From TOLSYN sp963849065 (lineage in GTDB: Bacteria; Acidobacteriota; Terriglobia; Terriglobales; Acidobacteriaceae), in the NCBI GenBank assembly GCA_963849065.1, contig CAWKFM010000002.1, positions 62,001 through 126,000 of the forward strand: a stretch of DNA of 64,000 nucleotides, written 5' to 3'. Below the pieces are notes generated by a model. It was given only the letters and a program-made list of their open reading frames with translations, was not told where the DNA came from and ran no database searches. Both the position numbers and the translations under genes were made by a program. Below, in pieces: positions 59,258-64,000 of the stretch. How positions within the stretch are numbered: the stretch's first letter is position 1; every line of letters starts with the position of its first letter.

Positions 59258-60296
59258 TGGCGGCATCCAGGGCTTTCTGGCGGCTCTGTATCCACGGGGC
59301 ATAGTGTTTGTATACGATAGCCGGGGAGTTGCCTAGGATCGCCGCTACCTGCTCTACGGTAATGCCTTTTTCAAGCAGTTCAATCGCCATGGTGTGGCGG
59401 AACATGTGGGCATGTCCCTTTACGCCAGCCAGTGTGAGCACTTTACGAAAAGCCCGGTCCCAAGTGTTGAGACTTCCCTTCCCGCCTGTGCCTGTCCAGA
59501 AGTAGTATGGGGTGTCGTTCTCAATCGCCTTCAGAGCATCCAGCAGCCGTTGTGGTAACGGCAGATGCACAGGAGCACCTGTCTTTTGGGTGTGCAGCAG
59601 CACCCGTTCATTCTGGACTTGATTCCGGCTTAGTTTGACCACATCCCCGATGCGCAATCCTGTATACCTCAGAGTCAAAATGAACGCCAGCATCCTTGCT
59701 CTGTTGTTGTGACCATAGCTGTTCTTCTCCGGGTAGAGGTCTACCGCTTTAATGATCGCTTCCACTTCCTCCGGAGAGAACGGCACCACAGGTTTATTGG
59801 TCACCTTGGGTTTCTTAATATTGGTTGCGGGGTTGTTCTCTGTCCAGCCCATCTCTTGGCAATAGCGGAAAAACGTCCGCATCCGTTCAATCTTTTTTCC
59901 TTGGACGAGACTGGATTCCTGCCACCCATCCATAAAGACTTTCACCGCTGCTATATCCAGAGCCCGTACAGTGGTAATCGCACGGTTAGCGCAATGTTGT
60001 TTGAGTTGCGCAAGGAGTTCCTTATATTTTTTGGAGCCTGATGCCTTCAGTTCCCTACGCTCACAATCGGTGAGGAAACTATCCGCCGCATCCTTGACGG
60101 AGGACTCTTTTCTAGCGGATTTATCTGCGGTGATTTCCAGCAGCCGCCTAGATGCTTCTTCCCAGTTGGAGGTGTCAAGGCTGTAGCGGATGCGCCGTCC
60201 ATCCTGCATCCCGTCTACCCAGACCGGGCACATACATTTGGCGTTGGGCTTCTTTTGTTTACAGGTGGGGAGATGCCGTCTTTTGATGTGAAGCAT
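59238..60296 (-). CDS. Tyrosine integrase of the element
   Basis: The 352-residue protein has an N-terminal core-binding helical domain (about 60-165) and a catalytic domain with Arg215 (YTGLRIGDVV), His297 and Arg300 (HAHMFRHTMA) and Tyr332 (YKHYAPW). The CxC-rich start (CKQKKPNAKCMCP) may be a small arm-binding zinc part. It catalyses integration at the tRNA-Leu attachment site 110 bases away. Length is typical for tRNA-targeting integrases. Confidence 0.92.
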   Translation of the reverse strand: MLHIKRRHLPTCKQKKPNAKCMCPVWVDGMQDGRRIRYSLDTSNWEEASRRLLEITADKSARKESSVKDAADSFLTDCERRELKASGSKKYKELLAQLKQHCANRAITTVRALDIAAVKVFMDGWQESSLVQGKKIERMRTFFRYCQEMGWTENNPATNIKKPKVTNKPVVPFSPEEVEAIIKAVDLYPEKNSYGHNNRARMLAFILTLRYTGLRIGDVVKLSRNQVQNERVLLHTQKTGAPVHLPLPQRLLDALKAIENDTPYYFWTGTGGKGSLNTWDRAFRKVLTLAGVKGHAHMFRHTMAIELLEKGITVEQVAAILGNSPAIVYKHYAPWIQSRQKALDAAIKRIWA

Positions 60297-60341
60297 ATGT
60301 GCTCCCTAGTCGGAGCTGACTACGGCACACATTCTACTCTT

Positions 60342-60360
60342 TTGTCACGCCATTGGCACA
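60342..60360 (+). repeat. Putative integrase arm-type site, right end
   Basis: TTGTCACGCCATTGGCACA matches the left-end site at 32028-32046 in 17 of 19 bases, with TTGTCAC and TTGGCAC again 11 bp apart. It lies between the integrase start and the tRNA. Confidence 0.5.
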
Positions 60361-60405
60361 TTCACTTTTTACGCCTGTAACTTACTGATTATAAAGTAGC
60401 TTAAA

Positions 60406-60426
60406 TGGTGCGGGGAGGGGGATTTG
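60406..60426. repeat. Right attachment site (attR), within tRNA-Leu
   Basis: It matches the left copy at 31924-31944 over 21 bases and corresponds to the last 21 bases of the tRNA-Leu gene, including its CCA end. Confidence 0.9.
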
Positions 60427-60490
60427 AACCCCCACGCCTTGCGGCGCTAGATCCTAAGTCTAGTGCGTCTGCCAATTTCGCCATCCCCGC
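60406..60490 (-). tRNA. tRNA-Leu(UAG)
   Basis: On the minus strand it reads GCGGGGATGGCGAAATTGGC and so on, with anticodon stem CTAGA-CTTAGGA-TCTAG (anticodon TAG), a long variable arm (CGCCGCAAGGCG), T arm GGGGGTTCAAATCCCCC and an encoded CCA. It is intact. Confidence 0.95.
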
Positions 60491-60666
60491 GTCCCATGGC
60501 TATCGTATGACCTGTTAATTGTGCCACGGTTCTCAAGTCGGCACCAGCCATCACCAGGGTTGTCGTACGGGACATGCACAAATCAGCGATAATGGACGGG
60601 CATATTCTGATCGGCTCTACATTCGATTCGCCATATAAACTTGAGAAGGACGTTAGACATTACAAG

Positions 60667-61941
60667 ATGACAAATTCCAATCAGCCTAATTCACGCGGCA
60701 TCCTATCAGTCAGCCAGCAACTCCAGGAAAGCTACGATGCTTTCAAAGCGAAGGGCCTCAAACTTGATCTGACGCGGGGGAAACCTTCCCCGGCCCAGCT
60801 CGATTTAAGCAATGCAATGCTGTCGTTACCTGGTTCTTCAGACTACCTTGCCGAGGGCGCGACCGATTGCCGCAACTACGGGGGGCTTCAGGGTCTGGCG
60901 GAAGTACGCAGATTATTTTCCGGGATCATCGGAGCGCCCGCTGAACAGCTGGTCGTTGCCAATAACTCCAGTCTAGCCCTGATGCATGACACCGTGGCCT
61001 TCGCGCTGCTCAAAGGCACCTGCGACAGCGCCACGCCCTGGTCCAAGCAGGGAGAGATTGCGTTCCTGTGTCCCGTTCCCGGCTACGACCGGCACTTCAC
61101 CATCTGCGAGAGCTACGGCATCCGTATGATTCCGGTCGCGCTCCGCGAGGATGGTCCGGACATGGATGAAGTCGAACGCCTGGTGGCGCAGGACGCATCC
61201 ATCAAGGGCATGTGGTGCGTTCCCAAGTACAGCAATCCCACGGGAACAATCTATTCCGATGCGGTCGCCGAGCGGCTGGCGGCGATGAAGACCGCGGCCC
61301 CGGACTTCCGTCTCTATTGGGACAACGCCTACTGCGTCCATCACCTCACGGGCGAGCGCATTCAGGTCGCAAACATTCTGGAGTTGTGCGCGCGTCACGG
61401 AAATCCGAACCGTCCGTACCTATTTCTTTCCACCTCCAAGATCACCCTGGCCGGCGCCGGACTGGCCATGTTTGCCGCCTCCAGCGACAACGTGAAGTGG
61501 CTCCTGGCAAGACTCACGACGCGGACGATCGGTCCCGACAAGCTGAACCAGTTGCGTCATCTTCGCTTCCTGAAGAACGAGGCGGAACTTCTGCAGTTGA
61601 TGGACCGGCACAGAGCGCTGATCGCGCCTAAGTTCCAGAAGGTGCTCGACGTGTTCGGCGAGAAGCTGGCTCATGTTCCCGGTGTCAGCTGGACCAGTCC
61701 CAAGGGCGGCTACTTCATCAGCCTCGACGTTCCGAAAGGTTGCGCGCAGCGGGTGGTTGCTCTTGCCAAAGAAGTTGGCGTCGCCCTTACTCCTGCAGGC
61801 TCAACCCATCCCTACGGAAAAGATCCTGACGACCGCACGATCCGCATTGCTCCCACTTTTCCCGAACTGGCAGAGGTTGCCCAGGCTGCGGAAGGTGTAG
61901 CCTTGTGCGTCCTGCTCGCGGCTGCGGAATCCCGCGACTAA
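60667..61941 (+). CDS. MocR-like PLP aminotransferase (class I/II)
   Basis: The 424-residue protein belongs to the aspartate-aminotransferase-like fold group. Visible marks are DLTRGKPSPAQLDLSNAM, RNYGGLQGLAEVRRLF, VPKYSNPTGTIYSD (Asn-Pro of the PLP site), DFRLYWDNAYCVHHL (PLP-binding Asp and Tyr) and LSTSKITLAGAG (PLP Lys). The substrate cannot be read. I chose ATG 60667, though no strong ribosome site precedes it; the frame opens at 60574. A strong terminator follows. Confidence 0.85.
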   Translation: MTNSNQPNSRGILSVSQQLQESYDAFKAKGLKLDLTRGKPSPAQLDLSNAMLSLPGSSDYLAEGATDCRNYGGLQGLAEVRRLFSGIIGAPAEQLVVANNSSLALMHDTVAFALLKGTCDSATPWSKQGEIAFLCPVPGYDRHFTICESYGIRMIPVALREDGPDMDEVERLVAQDASIKGMWCVPKYSNPTGTIYSDAVAERLAAMKTAAPDFRLYWDNAYCVHHLTGERIQVANILELCARHGNPNRPYLFLSTSKITLAGAGLAMFAASSDNVKWLLARLTTRTIGPDKLNQLRHLRFLKNEAELLQLMDRHRALIAPKFQKVLDVFGEKLAHVPGVSWTSPKGGYFISLDVPKGCAQRVVALAKEVGVALTPAGSTHPYGKDPDDRTIRIAPTFPELAEVAQAAEGVALCVLLAAAESRD

Positions 61942-61946
61942 CCCGA

Positions 61947-61980
61947 GACACCGCCTCGCAACGTCGCGCGAGGCGGTGTC
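61947..61980. terminator. Terminator between convergent genes
   Basis: GACACCGCCTCG (61947-61958) and CGAGGCGGTGTC (61969-61980) form a 12-bp perfect stem with a 10-base loop between the aminotransferase and the chemoreceptor genes. Confidence 0.7.
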
Positions 61981-62006
61981 TAAACTGTCGGCCTACCAAT
62001 CCTCTT

Positions 62007-63803
62007 CTACTGAAGCCACCCTTTGCCGTGAATCAATTCAGCTTCTTCGTCGTGCTGCGCGCCCGATTGTGAACTGCCAAGACCTGCCCTCGGCGTGCTT
62101 GGATGCGTCCGCGGAGCCTGCTCCCGGCCGAGATGGAAACGCTCCACCAGATTCCGCAGGTTGTTGGTGAGGCCGGAGAGATCCTGGCAGGCTTTCGCCG
62201 ACTGCTGGGTGCCGATCGTCGATGCCTCCACCAGCCGCGAGATCTGCTCCATGCTGTTCTTCACCTCTTCGGTGGTGCTCGATTGTTCGGTCGCAGCGGT
62301 GGCGATCATGGTAATCATGTCGCCGACCTCCTCCGATTTTCGGATGATGCCGTGCAGTGCCTCTCCAGCCTGATTGGTTGCGGCCACGCCTTGCTTCACC
62401 TGCCGCGTTCCCTCTTCCATGGCCAGAACGGCAGAGTGGGTTTCCAACTGGATCGCTTCGATCATGCGTGCGATTTCCTTGGTGGCCGTCGTGGTGCGTT
62501 CGGCGAGTTTGCGCACCTCGTCGGCTACCACTGCGAAGCCGCGCCCCTGTTCACCCGCACGGGCAGCTTCGATGGCGGCGTTCAGGGCCAGCAGATTGGT
62601 CTGGTCGGCGATCTCGTCGATGACGGCTGCGATACGTCCGATTTCGTTGGACCTTTTACCCAGCTCATCCACCTGCTTGCCAGTGCTGCTGACCGCATTC
62701 GAGATGACGTTCATAGTCTTCAGCGTATTCTCAACGATCTCGCCGCCCCGATTCGCCATCTCGGCGGATTGACGGGCGACCTCGGCGGCACGATTCGAGT
62801 TGCCGGATACCTCCACCACCGTCGATGTCATCTCATGCATCGCCGTCGCGATCTGTATGACTTGGTTTCTCTGGGTCTCGGCCGCCTGGGTCTGCTCGCC
62901 CGCGGTCGCCGAGAGCTCCTCGCTGGCAGCGGCAACGGACTCGGCCGTACTTGCTATCGCGTGCACCATCTGCCGCAGGTTGTTTTTCATGGTGTTCAGC
63001 GCCGCGGTTGCATCGCCGATTTCGTCTTGGGAATCCACAACCAGATCGTCCGCGGAAAGATCATTGTTGGCAATGCGGTTGGCAAGCTCAACCGAATTCG
63101 AAAGCGGTCTCACCACCAACTTCTGCACTACCAGGTAAACAGCTGCAGCGGAAGCCAACAGGGTAAACAAGCTCAGCAGAAACATCGCAATCGAATTCGA
63201 GTTCGCTGTCTTTACCAACTGTTCGGTGGGAGCTGAAACCGAGAAGGCACCGTACAGGTCGCCGTTCTTCATGCCTTCCTTGGCGAAGCCCAAAGGATCC
63301 TTTTGGCCCGCGGGCTCGCCGTGGCAAACCAGACAGTCCTGGGTGAGCCGTACCGGCTGGGCATAGCGCATCGTGTCTTTGCCGTCGACGGAAGACCGTT
63401 CGGAGTACTCCTTGAGGGAGAAATCCTGCTGAAACTTCTGCAGCGCGCGATGCTCGAAATCGTCGGGCAGGTTGTCTGGATTGCGCGGATTAAGAGCAGG
63501 GATGCGGAATGTAAACTTGTTGTCCTGGGCATACCTCTTGGCCACGCTCCAAGCCGCAACCGCGGGAACCTGGTTCAGGTCTGTAATGTTCCCGTTGCCA
63601 TACAACGTTTTCAGATTATCGCAATACCACTCCCGCATAGTGCTCGTCATGCCGACAATCTGGCGGACTTTGTCGCGGAAGGCTTCCTCGGCCTGCTGAT
63701 TGATGCGGCGCTGAGTGATCCAGAAGCTGAGCACGGAGGTGCACGCCAGCACGACAACGATGGTACCGACGATCTTCCCTGAAAGTTTGAAGTGACTGAA
63801 CAC
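62007..63803 (-). CDS. Chemoreceptor with Tll0287-like haem-type sensor domain
   Basis: The 598-residue protein has a first membrane helix (about 10-28), a periplasmic domain of about 170 residues with CLVCHG (CxxCH at 157-161), a second helix (about 204-226), a HAMP domain and a methyl-accepting signalling domain with the conserved hairpin tip (EIADQTNLLALNAAIEAARAGEQGRGFAVVADEVRKLAERT). The CxxCH and the GDLYGAFSVSAP segment match DUF3365/Tll0287-like sensors that bind c-type haem. The start is GTG after GAGGAA. Haem-based redox or gas sensing is inferred. Confidence 0.88.
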   Translation of the reverse strand: MFSHFKLSGKIVGTIVVVLACTSVLSFWITQRRINQQAEEAFRDKVRQIVGMTSTMREWYCDNLKTLYGNGNITDLNQVPAVAAWSVAKRYAQDNKFTFRIPALNPRNPDNLPDDFEHRALQKFQQDFSLKEYSERSSVDGKDTMRYAQPVRLTQDCLVCHGEPAGQKDPLGFAKEGMKNGDLYGAFSVSAPTEQLVKTANSNSIAMFLLSLFTLLASAAAVYLVVQKLVVRPLSNSVELANRIANNDLSADDLVVDSQDEIGDATAALNTMKNNLRQMVHAIASTAESVAAASEELSATAGEQTQAAETQRNQVIQIATAMHEMTSTVVEVSGNSNRAAEVARQSAEMANRGGEIVENTLKTMNVISNAVSSTGKQVDELGKRSNEIGRIAAVIDEIADQTNLLALNAAIEAARAGEQGRGFAVVADEVRKLAERTTTATKEIARMIEAIQLETHSAVLAMEEGTRQVKQGVAATNQAGEALHGIIRKSEEVGDMITMIATAATEQSSTTEEVKNSMEQISRLVEASTIGTQQSAKACQDLSGLTNNLRNLVERFHLGREQAPRTHPSTPRAGLGSSQSGAQHDEEAELIHGKGWLQ

Positions 63804-64000
63804 GGTTCCTCGGTTCCGGGAGGCCAGGCACGGCTCCCGCTCATCGAATCTGGAGAGTACACAGCTCCGGCGGCAGGACCGATGGTGTGGCCGCCGAGGC
63901 GAGTGTCTCTCTAGCGCACTCCATCGGCAGCATCAGTTCCAAACTTCACAGCGTTGATATCACTCGTCGATCGGTTCGGCTGCCGGCGCGAGCCGTTCTT
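63804..64000. other. Right edge of the window
   Basis: No gene is visible; it holds the upstream region of the chemoreceptor gene. Confidence 0.3.

Larger units (their letters stand above)
31924..60426. mobile_element. Integrated element (about 28.5 kb) in tRNA-Leu(UAG)
   Basis: A 21-bp perfect direct repeat, starting TGGTGCGGGGAGGGGGAT, bounds the element at 31924-31944 and 60406-60426. The right copy is the 3' end of an intact tRNA-Leu. Beside it lie a tyrosine integrase (59238-60296) and an excisionase-like gene; a P4-type primase-helicase (50801-53416) and iteron-like repeats (54362-54415) suggest autonomous replication after excision. There are no capsid, tail or conjugation genes, so it is a phage satellite or an integrated plasmid-like element. 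Gene content is more AT-rich than the flanks. Confidence 0.88.

Overview
The window looks like a chromosome of an Acidobacteriota member (Terriglobia type). This is inferred from a 1.1 kaa Oar-like TonB receptor with a carboxypeptidase-regulatory N-terminus, an EAL/HDOD protein, a PEGA protein, a GbsR regulator, the NfnAB pair, an M3 oligopeptidase and a CPXCG/minizincin pair. It splits into four parts.

(1) 1-11.33 kb is accessory DNA: membrane and secreted proteins of unknown role, a secreted ankyrin protein, a split LuxR-type regulator, zinc-ribbon and small hypothetical proteins, a GbsR-led three-gene operon and an excisionase-like HTH protein. It ends at a 3' remnant of a tRNA-Leu(UAA) gene (about 11271-11327), so it is probably the right part of a genomic island whose other end lies outside the window. 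Four diverged copies of a palindromic intergenic repeat punctuate its first 4.7 kb.

(2) 11.33-31.9 kb is GC-rich core genome: PEGA protein, EAL/HDOD protein, Oar-like receptor, HipA-like kinase-fold protein, a secreted protein with five Cys-Cys repeats, XRE/S24-like regulator, M50 protease, FmdB zinc ribbon, YheT-type hydrolase, tRNA-Arg(UCU), pepF, nfnA-nfnB, a mitochondrial-type citrate synthase and a catalase-family peroxidase.

(3) 31.924-60.426 kb is a complete integrated element of about 28.5 kb, bounded by a 21-bp direct repeat that is the 3' end of an intact tRNA-Leu(UAG) gene at the right end. Beside that tRNA lie a tyrosine integrase and an excisionase-like protein. Its replication/regulation side (50.8-59.3 kb) holds a P4-type primase-helicase, an iteron-like array, an acidic multi-zinc-ribbon protein, an adenine methyltransferase and a run of small phage-like genes. 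Its cargo side (32.4-50.7 kb) holds an Hsp70 with a helical C-terminal extension, an HExxH peptidase, a Lys/Ala-rich peptide and a HEPN-motif protein in one head-to-tail cluster; this is the best candidate for an undescribed, possibly defensive, system. Further cargo: a dual-specificity-type phosphatase, two serine recombinases, an ECF sigma factor, zinc-finger peptides and several unknowns. At least two cargo genes are broken by single-base frameshifts, and a third break is likely in the 54.5-56.8 kb gene.

(4) 60.5-64 kb is core genome again: an aminotransferase and a chemoreceptor with a haem-binding type sensor domain.

All functions come from reading motifs by eye; no database search was possible.
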